Made by a program: the position numbers and the translations under genes
Source: Acidobacterium sp.
GTDB taxonomy: Bacteria; Acidobacteriota; Terriglobia; Terriglobales; Acidobacteriaceae
DNA: 39,189 nucleotides
NCBI GenBank assembly: GCA_003166955.1
Contig: PMUI01000046.1
Location: forward strand, 1-39,189
Direction of reading: 5' to 3'
Notes under the pieces: model-generated
Told to the model about the DNA's origin: nothing
Databases searched by the model: none
The model's input: the letters and a program-made list of their open reading frames with translations, nothing else
Part shown: piece by piece, positions 8,024-16,503 of the stretch
Numbering within the stretch: the stretch's first letter is position 1
Layout: every line of letters starts with the position of its first letter

Positions 8024-9004
8024 ATGTTAATACGGACAAAGGCGGAGATTCCTTCGTCGGAGATTACGCCGCGGGAGACCTATATGAACCGGCGGGCGTT
8101 TATGGCTCGGGCGGCGACGGCGGGCGTTGTTGCGAGCGTGGCAGCGGTGGCGGGCGGGGGGATTTCGCGATTGATGCGGCCGCGCGACGTGGAGGCGGCG
8201 GAGAAGCTGAATGTGGTGGGGAGTCCGCTGTCGCTGACGGGCGAGGCTCCGACTTCGTTTGAGGACATCACGCACTACAACAACTTCTACGAGTTTGGCG
8301 TGGACAAGGGCGATCCGGCGCGGTATGCGGGGACGCTGAAGACGCGGCCATGGGCGGTGCAGGTGGAGGGCCTGGTCAAGCAGAAGAAGACGTTCGACAT
8401 CGATGCGCTGATGAAGCTGAAGCAAATGGAGGAGCGGGTGTATCGCTTCCGGTGCGTGGAGGGATGGAGCATGGTGATTCCGTGGGCGGGGTATTCGCTG
8501 TCGGAGTTCATCAAGGCATGCGACCCGCTGCCTGGGGCGAATTACGTGCAGTTTATTTCTCTGGCCGATTCGAAGACGGAGAAGCTGCCGTTCGATGCGG
8601 GGATTTCGTGGCCGTATTCGGAGGGGCTGCGGATGGATGAGGCGATGCATCCGCTGACGCTGCTGACGTTCGGATTGTATGGCGAGGTGTTGCCGAATCA
8701 GGATGGCGCGCCGGTGCGGTTGATCGTGCCGTGGAAGTACGGGTTCAAGTCGGCGAAGTCGATTGTGAAGGTGAAGTTTGTGAAGAGCCAGCCGGAGACG
8801 ACGTGGAGCGTCATGTCGCCGGGTGAGTACGGGTTCTATTCGAATGTGAATCCGAACCGGGATCATCCGCGCTGGAGCCAGAAGACGGAGCGGGTGATTG
8901 GGGCGCCGATCTACGCGCAGCGGAAGCCAACGCTGATGTTCAACGGATATGGGGATCAGGTGGCGAGTTTGTATGCGGGGATGGATTTGAAGAAGAACTA
9001 CTGA
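8024..9004 (+). CDS. msrP: Protein-methionine-sulfoxide reductase, molybdopterin subunit
   Basis: Periplasmic Mo-molybdopterin enzyme (formerly YedY) that reduces methionine sulfoxide in envelope proteins, using electrons passed from the quinone pool by MsrQ. The 326-residue product starts with the family's N-terminal extension (PSSEITPRETY), then a twin-arginine signal NRRAFMARAA (22-31) and hydrophobic stretch. The oxidoreductase-molybdopterin fold follows, with the Mo-ligand Cys144 in YRFRCVEGWSMVIPW, then MDEAMHPLTLLTFGLYGE, GAPVRLIVPWKYGFKSAKSI and the end NPNRDHPRWSQ. The ATG at 8024 is preferred over the ATG at 8084, which also has a GGGAG site, because the SEITP extension before the RR is conserved in the family. 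msrQ follows after 162 nt of repeat-rich DNA. Confidence 0.95.
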   Translation: MLIRTKAEIPSSEITPRETYMNRRAFMARAATAGVVASVAAVAGGGISRLMRPRDVEAAEKLNVVGSPLSLTGEAPTSFEDITHYNNFYEFGVDKGDPARYAGTLKTRPWAVQVEGLVKQKKTFDIDALMKLKQMEERVYRFRCVEGWSMVIPWAGYSLSEFIKACDPLPGANYVQFISLADSKTEKLPFDAGISWPYSEGLRMDEAMHPLTLLTFGLYGEVLPNQDGAPVRLIVPWKYGFKSAKSIVKVKFVKSQPETTWSVMSPGEYGFYSNVNPNRDHPRWSQKTERVIGAPIYAQRKPTLMFNGYGDQVASLYAGMDLKKNY

Positions 9005-9009
9005 AGAGC

Positions 9010-9110
9010 AGCTGGTGAGGCGGTTAGCTGATGAAGCGGTCAGCTAATGACCGGTCAGCTAAGAAGCGTTCAGCTAGTGGGCAGCTGAGAAGCGGTGAGC
9101 GGTCAGCGTG
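9010..9110. repeat. 15-nt tandem repeat tract (AGCGGTTAGCTAAGA-like)
   Basis: Five to six degenerate units of the type GCTAATGACCGGTCA or GCTAAGAAGCGTTCA run from just after the msrP stop. Related tracts follow the caspase-Sel1 gene and rimP. The tract fills most of the msrP-msrQ gap. Confidence 0.7.
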
Positions 9111-9166
9111 GGCACGAAGCCGGATGGCGGCACACGATCCATGGAGAAGACGGTGAACGGTCGCGG

Positions 9167-9811
9167 ATGAGTAAGCGGTGGATTGTGGTGCTGAAAGTGG
9201 TGGGGCATGCGGCTTGTCTGGGGCCGGTGGTTTGGCTGCTTTGGCTGCTTTATTTGTCGGTGACTACGCAGCCCGATGCGCTGGGGCCTGATCCGACACA
9301 CACGGTGACCTTCTTTACGGGGCGGGCGACGCTGCGGCTGCTGGTGATCACGCTGGCGGTGACGCCGGTGCGGCGATTGATTCCGAAGCTGGGGTGGCTG
9401 GTGCGGTTCCGGCGGATGCTGGGGCTGTATGCGTTTTTCTATGCGTGCCTGCATTTGATGACGTATGTGTGGCTGTATGCGGGGTGGAGCTGGGCGGCGA
9501 TGGTGGATGACATCAGCCAGCGGCGGTTCATTGTGGCGGGGCTGACGGCGTGGCTGATGCTGGTGCCGTTGGCTCTGACGTCGACGAGCTGGTCGATTCG
9601 GAAACTGGGCGGGAAGAACTGGAATCGGCTGCACTGGCTGACGTATGCGGCGGCGATCAGCGGCGTGGTGCATTACTGGTGGGGCGTAAAGTCGGGGGTG
9701 AAGAGTCCGCTGGCGATCACGGTGGTGCTGGGAGTGTTGCTCGTAGCCCGGCCAATCCTGGCCGCGCTACAGAGCACAGGGCGCAGAGCACAGAACACAG
9801 CCAAGGCGTGA
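9167..9811 (+). CDS. msrQ: MsrP-associated haem b membrane subunit
   Basis: Inner-membrane b-type cytochrome of the ferric-reductase-like family that carries electrons from quinol or flavin to MsrP. The 214-residue product shows about six hydrophobic helices, typical family text RRLIPKLGWLVRFRRMLGLYAFFYACLHLMTYVW with the haem-ligand histidine in ACLHLMTY (quoted in parts), RPFIVAG-type loop QRRFIVAGLTAW, and LHWLTYAAAISGVVHYWW with two further conserved histidines. The ATG at 9167 is chosen because it opens onto KRWIVVLK before the first helix. The last dozen residues (QSTGRRAQNTAKA) are written by the 7-nt repeat that continues beyond the stop, so the natural tail was replaced or extended by repeat DNA. 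Confidence 0.92.
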   Translation: MSKRWIVVLKVVGHAACLGPVVWLLWLLYLSVTTQPDALGPDPTHTVTFFTGRATLRLLVITLAVTPVRRLIPKLGWLVRFRRMLGLYAFFYACLHLMTYVWLYAGWSWAAMVDDISQRRFIVAGLTAWLMLVPLALTSTSWSIRKLGGKNWNRLHWLTYAAAISGVVHYWWGVKSGVKSPLAITVVLGVLLVARPILAALQSTGRRAQNTAKA

Positions 9812-9848
9812 GACAGAGCACAGGGCGCAAAGCACAGAGCACCCAAAA
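9769..9848. repeat. 7-nt tandem repeat overlapping the msrQ 3' end
   Basis: AGAGCAC, AGGGCGC, AGAGCAC and AGAACAC form the end of msrQ; the pattern resumes after the stop as AGAGCAC, AGGGCGC, AAAGCAC and AGAGCAC. The four-unit block is thus present twice with little change. Confidence 0.75.
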
Positions 9849-9850
9849 AA

Positions 9851-9905
9851 TATCCCACCCTGGCGCGCGAAAAGCATGCGCACCAGAATGGGGCACCCAG
9901 ATTTT
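9851..9905. repeat. Intergenic palindrome ending in TGGGGCACCC (copy 3)
   Basis: TATCCCACCCTGG and CCAGAATGGGGCACCC flank GCGCGCGAAAAGCATGCGC. It lies between the convergent msrQ and acetyltransferase genes, directly after a heptamer tract, the same order as at 1781-1880. Confidence 0.7.
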
Positions 9906-9923
9906 TACCACCCGCTTCGTTTG

Positions 9924-10400
9924 CTAGCCGTTGCCGAGGGGTTTGGTCATTTTGATGAAGTGGGCGGGTTGGAGGAGGCGGGGGATCATTTCGATGCGGA
10001 CGGGTTCGGTGCCGTTGTCGGTGTAGCCGAGTTTGCGGTAGAAGGGCGGGAGCTCGGTGCGGAGGTTCACGACGGTGATGTCCATGTGGCGGGCGCCCAT
10101 CTCGCGGGCGAACTCTTCCGCGGCGGCGATGAGGCGGCGGCCGAGGCCGGATTTCTGACGCGTGAGATCGACGGAGAGCAGGCCGAAATAGCAGCGGTCG
10201 CCGCGCATTTCGACGTAGACAACGCCGGCGGGGGTGTTGTTTTCTTCGGCGATCAGGAAGCGGCCTTTCTTGAAATAGGCGAGGATTTCTTCGGGCGTGA
10301 GGCGGTCACGCACGATGAAGAAGGCTTCGACTTTGAAGGCCTTGTTGATGAGGGCCATCACGGCGGGGAGATCGGTTTCGGTGGCGAATCTAGTTTCCAT
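9924..10400 (-). CDS. GNAT-family N-acetyltransferase
   Basis: Acetyl-CoA-dependent transferase of unknown substrate, probably cytosolic. The 158-residue product is a single GNAT domain: an N-terminal helix pair (ATETDLPAVMALINKAF), the beta4 strand RGDRCYFGLLSVDLTRQ, the acetyl-CoA loop QKSGLGRRLI (R/Q-x-x-G-x-G form), the helix AAAEEFAREMGARHMDITVV and a final PPFYRKLGYTDNGTEPVRI, where the Tyr in FYRKLGY is the usual general-acid position. AAGGATC lies about 10 nt before the ATG. It ends convergently with msrQ. Confidence 0.85.
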   Translation of the reverse strand: METRFATETDLPAVMALINKAFKVEAFFIVRDRLTPEEILAYFKKGRFLIAEENNTPAGVVYVEMRGDRCYFGLLSVDLTRQKSGLGRRLIAAAEEFAREMGARHMDITVVNLRTELPPFYRKLGYTDNGTEPVRIEMIPRLLQPAHFIKMTKPLGNG

Positions 10401-10420
10401 GGGTCGAGATCCTTGTTAGC

Positions 10421-10478
10421 CAGGAGCTGGGAGCTGGGAGCCTGGAGCCTGTGACCTGGAGCTTGTTGCTGGTTGCAA
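10421..10478. repeat. Degenerate 7-nt tandem repeat
   Basis: Units GGAGCTG (twice), GGAGCCT (twice), GTGACCT, GGAGCTT and GTTGCTG lie between the acetyltransferase start and the terminator of the S41 protease gene. Confidence 0.7.
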
Positions 10479-10479
10479 A

Positions 10480-10514
10480 TGGAAAGGGCCGGGAGCTTTT
10501 GGCTGCCGGCCCTC
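10480..10514 (-). terminator. Intrinsic-type terminator of the S41 protease gene
   Basis: Minus-strand reading gives AGGGCCGGCAGCC, loop AAAA, then GCTCCCGGCCCT, followed by TTCCATTT. The stem has one bulge and starts 22 nt after the protease stop codon. The U tract is short and interrupted. Confidence 0.65.
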
Positions 10515-10535
10515 TGATTTTGTCGCGCTTTGCGT

Positions 10536-12152
10536 TTATCGCGAGGCGGGACCTTTGTTGAGGGCGGCTTCCTTCTGGGCCAGGACCTGCTGGACGTGTT
10601 GCTCGAGCTGGGCGGCTTGCGGGATGAGGTTGATGGCCTGCTGAATCTCGGGATCCCAGTTCGCTTTGACCTGAAGCTCGGAGGTGAGGCCGAACTGCGT
10701 GGCGAAGAGCGAGGCTTTGACGTTCATCTTCACCCAGTCGAGGTTGGCTTCGAATTCCTGCGGTGTGTAGTCGTAGTTCTGGGACGACAGGTACTGTTTG
10801 AAATCGCTGAGGGCGGCGTCGTCGACGGTGAAGTCCTTAGTAAGGGTGCGGTGCGACAGGTATTCCTCGGTGAAGCCCAGGAAGGCATCGCGCTCGAGGA
10901 GAAGTTCCTGGAAGGGATTGGACTTGGGAGCGTCGACTTTGATGTCGGGGGTGATGCCGCCGCCGCCGTAGACGGTGCGGCCGGAGTCAGTGAGTTTGAC
11001 TTCGCGGTCTTTCTCGTCCTGCGGCGTGTCGTGATTGTAGTAATAGTCGTAGAGCGAGACGCCGTTGTAGTTGCGCTGAATGAGGCGGCCGCTGGGCGTG
11101 AAGTAGTGATAGGTGGTGAGGGCGAGGCCGGTGTTGTCAGACAGGGTGTAGACGGTCTGAACGAGGCCTTTGCCGAAGGTGGTTTCGCCGGCGATGAGGG
11201 CGCGGTCGTGATCCTGCAGCGCGCCGGAGACGATCTCAGCCGCTGAGGCGGTGCCGCGATTTACGAGGACGACGATGGGGAAGCTGTCGCCTTCATTGCC
11301 GTGGGTGGCGCGGTAGACCTGCTCGGGGAAGGCTCGGCCGCGTTGGGAGACGATGACCTGTCCGCGCTTGAGGAGGCGGTCGCAGACACTAACGGCTTCG
11401 ACGAGCACGCCGCCGGGATTGCCGCGGAGATCGAGGACGAGGCCTTTGAGGCCGGGACCGAAGGTGGAGATGGCGTCGTCGAATTCGCGGCCGGTGGTTT
11501 CCTGGAACTGGCGGATGTGGATGTAGCCGATGCCGGGGTGGATCTCGTAGGCGAGATCGATGCTGGCGTTGGGGATTTCGTCGCGGACGAGGTCGAAGTT
11601 GATGGGCGACGAGGCTCCGACGCGGGTCATGGTGACGTTGACCTTGGTGCCGCGGGGACCCTTGAGGCGGTTGGCCACGTCGTCGGAGCTGAGACCGGAG
11701 GCGGACTGTCCGTCGATGCTGGTGATGACGTCACCGGGATGAACGCCGGCGCGGAAAGCGGGCGAGTTCTCGATGGGATAGACCACGACGACCTTGCCGT
11801 TGATCGGCTGGATGAGCATGCCGACGCCGTAGTATTTGCCGTGCTGGTCCTCTTTCATCCGCGCGTAAGCTTTGGGGTCGTAGAAGCTGGAGTGCGGATC
11901 GAGGGTGTGGAGCATCTCCGGGATGGCGCCGTCGTAGATGGCCTTGTCGGGCATGTCGCCGGTAAGGGGCTCAGCGTAGTTTTTGGAGACGATGTCGTAC
12001 ACGGCGCTGAAGGACTTGAGGCCGTCGCGGAAGTTGGTTTCGTCGGTGGCGGACTGAGCGCCAACCTGCTGGCTGAGGACCATGCCGCCGAGCGCGCAGA
12101 CGGCAAAGAAGACGATGAGGGAGAAGAAGGTGCGACGGGTGCGGATGGACAT
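10536..12152 (-). CDS. Carboxy-terminal processing protease, S41 family (CtpA-like)
   Basis: Exported serine protease that trims or degrades periplasmic proteins from their C termini. The 538-residue product has an N-terminal signal or anchor helix (about 8-27), a PDZ domain (about 105-190, VGMLIQPINGKVVVV and GVHPGDVITSIDGQ), then the S41 core: GYIHIRQFQETT, LDLRGNPGG (241-249), catalytic Ser303 in NRGTASAAEIVSGAL and Lys328 in TTFGKGLVQ. A C-terminal extension of about 130 residues ends in a Gln/Ala-rich helix. The ATG at 12152 begins the signal segment; the frame is open further upstream, but that part crosses a promoter and repeat DNA. A TGC-TATACT extended -10 lies about 60 nt upstream and a hairpin terminator follows the stop. 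Confidence 0.93.
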   Translation of the reverse strand: MSIRTRRTFFSLIVFFAVCALGGMVLSQQVGAQSATDETNFRDGLKSFSAVYDIVSKNYAEPLTGDMPDKAIYDGAIPEMLHTLDPHSSFYDPKAYARMKEDQHGKYYGVGMLIQPINGKVVVVYPIENSPAFRAGVHPGDVITSIDGQSASGLSSDDVANRLKGPRGTKVNVTMTRVGASSPINFDLVRDEIPNASIDLAYEIHPGIGYIHIRQFQETTGREFDDAISTFGPGLKGLVLDLRGNPGGVLVEAVSVCDRLLKRGQVIVSQRGRAFPEQVYRATHGNEGDSFPIVVLVNRGTASAAEIVSGALQDHDRALIAGETTFGKGLVQTVYTLSDNTGLALTTYHYFTPSGRLIQRNYNGVSLYDYYYNHDTPQDEKDREVKLTDSGRTVYGGGGITPDIKVDAPKSNPFQELLLERDAFLGFTEEYLSHRTLTKDFTVDDAALSDFKQYLSSQNYDYTPQEFEANLDWVKMNVKASLFATQFGLTSELQVKANWDPEIQQAINLIPQAAQLEQHVQQVLAQKEAALNKGPASR

Positions 12153-12213
12153 GCTGGTCGGGGATCCTGGCGCTCGGTCCGTGTGGGGCGGAGAGGGAGC
12201 GACTTTATTCGTC

Positions 12214-12222
12214 AGTATAGCA
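12214..12222 (-). promoter_or_regulatory. Extended -10 promoter of the S41 protease gene
   Basis: Minus-strand TGCTATACT is an extended -10 (TGn then TATACT). Transcription is predicted to start near 12207, giving a leader of about 55 nt. The same GCTATACTGA core occurs before the parvulin gene. Confidence 0.5.
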
Positions 12223-12227
12223 GGGGA

Positions 12228-12285
12228 CCGGGAGACGATAGCCGGTAGCCTGTAGCCGGTCGCTGGTGACTGGTGGCGGGGCAAG
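12228..12285. repeat. Degenerate 7-nt tandem repeat
   Basis: Units GGGAGAC, GATAGCC, GGTAGCC, TGTAGCC, GGTCGCT, GGTGACT and GGTGGCG lie upstream of the S41 protease promoter. The remaining part of the 249-bp divergent gap up to the caspase gene has no promoter that can be called with confidence. Confidence 0.7.
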
Positions 12286-12401
12286 ACGGGGCGAGTCGGG
12301 GCGGGGGAACAACAGAGCGCGGGGTGGCGGGTCGATGTGGTAGCGTGATGCCATTCGATCCCCGGAGTGATGGATTGCCGGGCCTCTGAGAGGGTTTGCC
12401 G

Positions 12402-15400
12402 ATGTGGATTAGCAGGTCAGGAAGAGGCACGATTCGCCGGTCAGCACCCGGCCGGGTTCGCTGGTCAGGTTGGGGCGTTGTTCTGTTTTTGTCGTTCATG
12501 GTGGCGGCCCGGGCACAGGAGGGGCCGGGCGGGGCTAAAGCGCCGGGCAGAACACCGAGTGCGGCACCGAGCACGGCGCCGACCGGGCAGCGCGGCGTGG
12601 AGACGGTGAACGAGGAAGCTGGGCCGGTAAAGAACGGGCACCAGTACGTGGTGGCGATCGGCATCGATCACTACGAGAACTGGCCGATGCTGGGCACGGC
12701 GGTGAGCGACGCGACGGGGTTTGCAGGGCTGCTGACCAGCAAATTCGGCTTCGAGAACGCGGTGCCGCCGCTGACAGAGAAGAATGCGACGCGGGGCGCG
12801 ATCGACTCGCTGATCGACGACGACCTGCGCAGCCGGTTGCAGCCGGAGGATTCGCTGATCATTTTCTTCGCGGGACATGGGACGACGCGCAACGACAAGA
12901 TCGGTGATGTGACGAGGTCAGTGGGGTTCATTGTGCCGTGGGACGCGAGGCCGCCGGGGGCGAACGAACACTGGAGCGATTATCTGAATGTGGAGGAGCT
13001 GCTGCGGACGATCAGCACGCTGCCGCCGGCGCACATTCTGGTGATTCTGGACAGCTGCCACAGCGGGATGGCGCTGGGGAGCAAGTTCTCGAGCAGCCGC
13101 GACGATACGCGGTTCCAGAAGGACATGCTGCAGAAGGTGAGCCGGAAGGTGATCACGAGCGCGCTGGGGGATCAGGTGGCGGCGGACCGGGGGCCGGTGG
13201 CGGATCACTCGCTGTTTACGGGGATGATGATTCAGGGGCTGACGTCGGGGAAGGCGGACACCTTCGGTACGGGGTTTGTGACAGCGAGCCAGTTGGGGAC
13301 GTATGCGCAGCACGAGGTGGCAGCGGCCCAGGAATCGAAGCAGACGCCGGCGTTCGGGGCGTTCGATCTGGACCAGGGCGGGGAACTGATCATCCACCTG
13401 GGTGCGGGACCGAGCACGACGGCGGCGGACGGGGTGAATCCGGCGAAGACGCTGACCAAGTACGAGACCAACGAGGTGGCGCGGATACGGAAGGAGGGGC
13501 GGGGGTATTGGCAGGCCGACGATCCGTTGAAGAATTTTCCAGCGGCGCGGAGCGGAGCTCTGAAGCTGTGCGACGGCGGAGAGGGGTGGGGCTGCCTGCA
13601 GGCGGCGAACAGCTTTGCTCTGGGATTGGGGGGAGGGACAGACTTTCCACGGGCGCTGGAACTGGCGCAGGCGGCGTGCGGGGCGCAGGTTCCCAACGCA
13701 TGCGTGCTGCTGGCGGGTTTGTACGCGACGGGGGAGAGGATTGAGCCGGATCTGCAGAGCGCGGCGCGGTTGTTTGAGGAGTCGTGCAACCAGGCAAATC
13801 TGCGCGGGTGTTTCGGACTGGGCCGGATGTATCTGGTGGGGCATGGGGTGCCGCAGGACAGCGCGAAGGCGAAGAGCCTGTTCGCGAAGGCGTGCGACGG
13901 CGGAGAGATTAATGGCTGCAATGGTCTTGGCGCGCTGTACGAGTATGGGGTGGGGGTGGATCAGGACTACGGCCAGGCGCTGGTGTGGTGGCAGAAGGCA
14001 TGCGATGGCGGGTTGATGCGGGGCTGCCTGAACGTGGGCAACATTTATCTGAATGGGGTAGGTGTCCCGAAGGATCCGGTGAAGGCGGTCGGCCTTTATC
14101 GCAAGGCATGCACCGGCGGCGAGATGGAAAGCTGCAGCGATCTGGGCTGGATGTACCAAAGCGGGCAGGGGGTAACGAAGGACGGAGCCGAGGCGGTAAA
14201 GCTCTACGATGCGGCGTGCAAAGGCGGGGAGACGCTAGGCTGCCGGAATCTGGGAAACCTGTACGAGGAGGGGGACGGCGTAGCGAAGGACGACGCGCAG
14301 GCGGCGGTGTATTTTCGCAAATCGTGCAACGCGGCAGGCGGAGGAGAATACGGGTGCAATAACCTGGGGACGATGTACGAGTGGGGGAAGGGCGTAAATA
14401 AGGATCCCCACGAGGCACTGCGTTTGTTCAACAGAGCGTGCGACGCGGGGCAGATGCTGGGGTGCCGCAATGCCGCCGGTTTGTATCAGGCAGGCAGTGG
14501 CGTGGGGAAGGATGCGGGGGAAGCGGCGCGACTGTTTCGCAAGGCGTGCGACGGGGGAGACCTGCCGGGGTGCGTCCAGCTGGGGTCGATGCTGGTGGGC
14601 GGACAAGGCGTGCCCAAGAATGAAACTGCGGGCGCGGGGTTGTTCAGGAAGGCGTGCGATGCGGGTGAGATGCAGGGCTGCCTGGGAATGGGATACCTGA
14701 CGCAGAACGGCTTGGGAGTGGCGAAGGATCCGGCAGCGGCGATCACCATTTATCAGAAGGTTTGCGACGGCGGCATGATGGCGGGGTGCACGCGGCTGGG
14801 CTACACGTATTTCGCGGGTGTGGGGGTGCCAAAAGACGACGCGAAAGCAAACAGCTATTACGGCAAGGCCTGCGATGGTGGCGAGATCATTGGATGCACG
14901 CAACTCGCCTATGCGTATCTGGAGGGCCTGGGAGTCGCGAAAGACGTGAACCAGGCGATTGCGCTGAACAAGAAGGCGTGCGACAACCAGGGGGTTGCGG
15001 GGTGCACGACGCTGGCGTTCATCTACGCAACCGGCGCCGGAGTGCCGAAGGACGATGCGGAAGCGACGAAATACAGCCGCCTGGGGTGCGACGGAGGGAA
15101 CATGACGGCGTGCATCAACCTTGCGGTGCATTACTACACGGGGCGAGGAGCGCCAAAGGATGTGGCGCAGGCGGTGGCTCTGGACACGAAGGTGTGTGCC
15201 AGCGGCGAGACGTTTGGGTGTACCAGCCTTGCGTCAACAGAGTTTCTGGTGAAGCAGGGACTGGGCGATGAGAAGAATGACGCCCATCTGGCTGAGGAGA
15301 GCAGGAAGGCCTGCGACGCGGGGGGGATGACGGCGTGCGCGAATCTGGGGCTGCTGCTGCACAACGGTCTGGGAGTGACGCAGGACGATCCAACGGCGCT

Positions 15401-15794
15401 GGTGGTGTTTCGCAAGGCGTGCGATGGCGGGGAGATGATCGGCTGCATGTATCTGGGCGCCGCGTATGGCTACGCGATGGGGGTGCCGAAGGACGACGCG
15501 CAGGCTGCCAGTTTTTATCGCAAGGCGTGCGATGGAGGGAATTGGGCGAGCTGCACCTCTCTTGGATATGCGTATCAAAACGGCTTTGGCGTGAAGAAGG
15601 ATGCGGTCGAGGCCTTCAGCTACTACCGCAAGGCGTGCGATGGGGGCGAGCTGGCGGGGTGCCACATTGTAGCCCGGGCGTATCTGAACGGGGATGGGGT
15701 TCCGCGAGATCCGGATGAGGCGGTGAGCTTTTTCCAGAAGGCTTGTACGGGCGGGGATCCTGGGGCTTGTGAGGATCTTAAGGACAGGGAGTAG
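12402..15794 (+). CDS. Exported caspase-fold protease fused to about 20 cysteine-rich Sel1 repeats
   Basis: Predicted periplasmic or secreted cysteine peptidase (clan CD, peptidase C14 type) with a long repeat scaffold. The 1130-residue product has a long basic n-region and hydrophobic segment (about 24-38) ending ARA-QE, then the caspase p20-like core from about 80 (YVVAIGIDHYENWPMLGTAVSDA), catalytic His159 in IIFFAGHGTT and Cys219 in LVILDSCHSGMA. From Cys390 to the end run about 20 units of 36 residues of form CDGGE-x-x-GC-x-x-LG-x-x-Y-x-x-G-x-GV-x-KD, each with two Cys 7-10 residues apart plus a final Cys pair. Such Cys-paired Sel1 repeats are known from Helicobacter Hcp proteins, where they form disulfides. 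The ATG is chosen for GAGAGGG 7 nt upstream. Substrate and partners are unknown; the neighbours are not obviously related. Confidence 0.9.
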   Translation: MWISRSGRGTIRRSAPGRVRWSGWGVVLFLSFMVAARAQEGPGGAKAPGRTPSAAPSTAPTGQRGVETVNEEAGPVKNGHQYVVAIGIDHYENWPMLGTAVSDATGFAGLLTSKFGFENAVPPLTEKNATRGAIDSLIDDDLRSRLQPEDSLIIFFAGHGTTRNDKIGDVTRSVGFIVPWDARPPGANEHWSDYLNVEELLRTISTLPPAHILVILDSCHSGMALGSKFSSSRDDTRFQKDMLQKVSRKVITSALGDQVAADRGPVADHSLFTGMMIQGLTSGKADTFGTGFVTASQLGTYAQHEVAAAQESKQTPAFGAFDLDQGGELIIHLGAGPSTTAADGVNPAKTLTKYETNEVARIRKEGRGYWQADDPLKNFPAARSGALKLCDGGEGWGCLQAANSFALGLGGGTDFPRALELAQAACGAQVPNACVLLAGLYATGERIEPDLQSAARLFEESCNQANLRGCFGLGRMYLVGHGVPQDSAKAKSLFAKACDGGEINGCNGLGALYEYGVGVDQDYGQALVWWQKACDGGLMRGCLNVGNIYLNGVGVPKDPVKAVGLYRKACTGGEMESCSDLGWMYQSGQGVTKDGAEAVKLYDAACKGGETLGCRNLGNLYEEGDGVAKDDAQAAVYFRKSCNAAGGGEYGCNNLGTMYEWGKGVNKDPHEALRLFNRACDAGQMLGCRNAAGLYQAGSGVGKDAGEAARLFRKACDGGDLPGCVQLGSMLVGGQGVPKNETAGAGLFRKACDAGEMQGCLGMGYLTQNGLGVAKDPAAAITIYQKVCDGGMMAGCTRLGYTYFAGVGVPKDDAKANSYYGKACDGGEIIGCTQLAYAYLEGLGVAKDVNQAIALNKKACDNQGVAGCTTLAFIYATGAGVPKDDAEATKYSRLGCDGGNMTACINLAVHYYTGRGAPKDVAQAVALDTKVCASGETFGCTSLASTEFLVKQGLGDEKNDAHLAEESRKACDAGGMTACANLGLLLHNGLGVTQDDPTALVVFRKACDGGEMIGCMYLGAAYGYAMGVPKDDAQAASFYRKACDGGNWASCTSLGYAYQNGFGVKKDAVEAFSYYRKACDGGELAGCHIVARAYLNGDGVPRDPDEAVSFFQKACTGGDPGACEDLKDRE

Positions 15795-15838
15795 CTGAGA
15801 AGCGGTTAGCTAAGAACCGGTTAGCGAAGAAGCGGTCG
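15793..15838. repeat. 15-nt tandem repeat tract after the caspase-Sel1 gene
   Basis: AAGCGGTTAGCTAAG, AACCGGTTAGCGAAG and a partial AAGCGGTCGG form three units in register, starting at the stop codon. It matches the tracts at 9010 and 17303. Confidence 0.75.
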
Positions 15839-15869
15839 GATTCGGTTTCGCGGCGCGTAGGGCGCGTGC

Positions 15870-16364
15870 TTATTCGCCGGCTATTTTTTCGAGTTGAGCG
15901 ATGTGGTTGAGGTCGTGGCCTGCCATGGTTTCTACGATGGTGGCGAAGGTCATGGTGCCGCGTTCGGGGTGGGTGACGGGTTTGCTGGCGTGGGTGGGCA
16001 GGGCGGATTCGATGAGGAGCAGGTTCCAGCGGCGGAGGGCGGCGAAGGTGACGATGGCGTCGGTGGCGGGGATGGAGGCGTAGGTCGCGGCCCACTTGTC
16101 CTGGTCGAAGGGCTGGACGATGTGGTGATCTTCGGCGAGGGTCTGACGGAGGCGGAAGGCGAAGACGGTTTCGCAGTCGGTAAGGTGGCAGAGGATGTCG
16201 CGAGGGGACCACTTGCCGGGCGCGGGCGGCTCGTTGAGGCGCGCGGGGCCGATGGCATGGACGAGATTGTGGAGGCGGTTGTGGGTTTCCCTGAGGACGG
16301 CGAGGGGGTCCTGAGCGCCGAGGAATTTTGCGTAGGGATTGAGGGTGTCGGTGGCTGTGGGCAT
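15870..16364 (-). CDS. DinB-like metal-binding protein (DinB_2 family)
   Basis: A four-helix-bundle protein of the DinB/YfiT superfamily. Members are metal-dependent transferases or hydrolases, often thiol (bacillithiol or mycothiol) dependent; the substrate here is unknown. The 164-residue product contains KWSPRDILCHLTDCE, FDQDKWAATY and the final MAGHDLNHIAQLEKI. His60, His150 and His154 are in the positions expected for the three metal ligands. A TGG-CATACT extended -10 lies 22 nt before the ATG. The gene ends convergently with the caspase-Sel1 gene and is divergent from rimP. Confidence 0.88.
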   Translation of the reverse strand: MPTATDTLNPYAKFLGAQDPLAVLRETHNRLHNLVHAIGPARLNEPPAPGKWSPRDILCHLTDCETVFAFRLRQTLAEDHHIVQPFDQDKWAATYASIPATDAIVTFAALRRWNLLLIESALPTHASKPVTHPERGTMTFATIVETMAGHDLNHIAQLEKIAGE

Positions 16365-16386
16365 GGTGGGCTCGCTTTCTGTGGGC

Positions 16387-16395
16387 AGTATGCCA
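16387..16395 (-). promoter_or_regulatory. Extended -10 promoter of the DinB-like gene
   Basis: Minus-strand TGGCATACT has TGn followed by CATACT (one of the frequent TATACT-like boxes of this window). The start site would be near 16380, giving a leader of about 16 nt. No -35 was recognised. Confidence 0.45.
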
Positions 16396-16503
16396 TGCGG
16401 CGTGGCGCGACGGAAAATCTCAGTGACGAAGTGAAACGATGGTTGGGGCGATCGCTGGAGCTATCGCGCGGTGTTGGGATGGCGGATTCGGTTCTAAGCG
16501 GAT

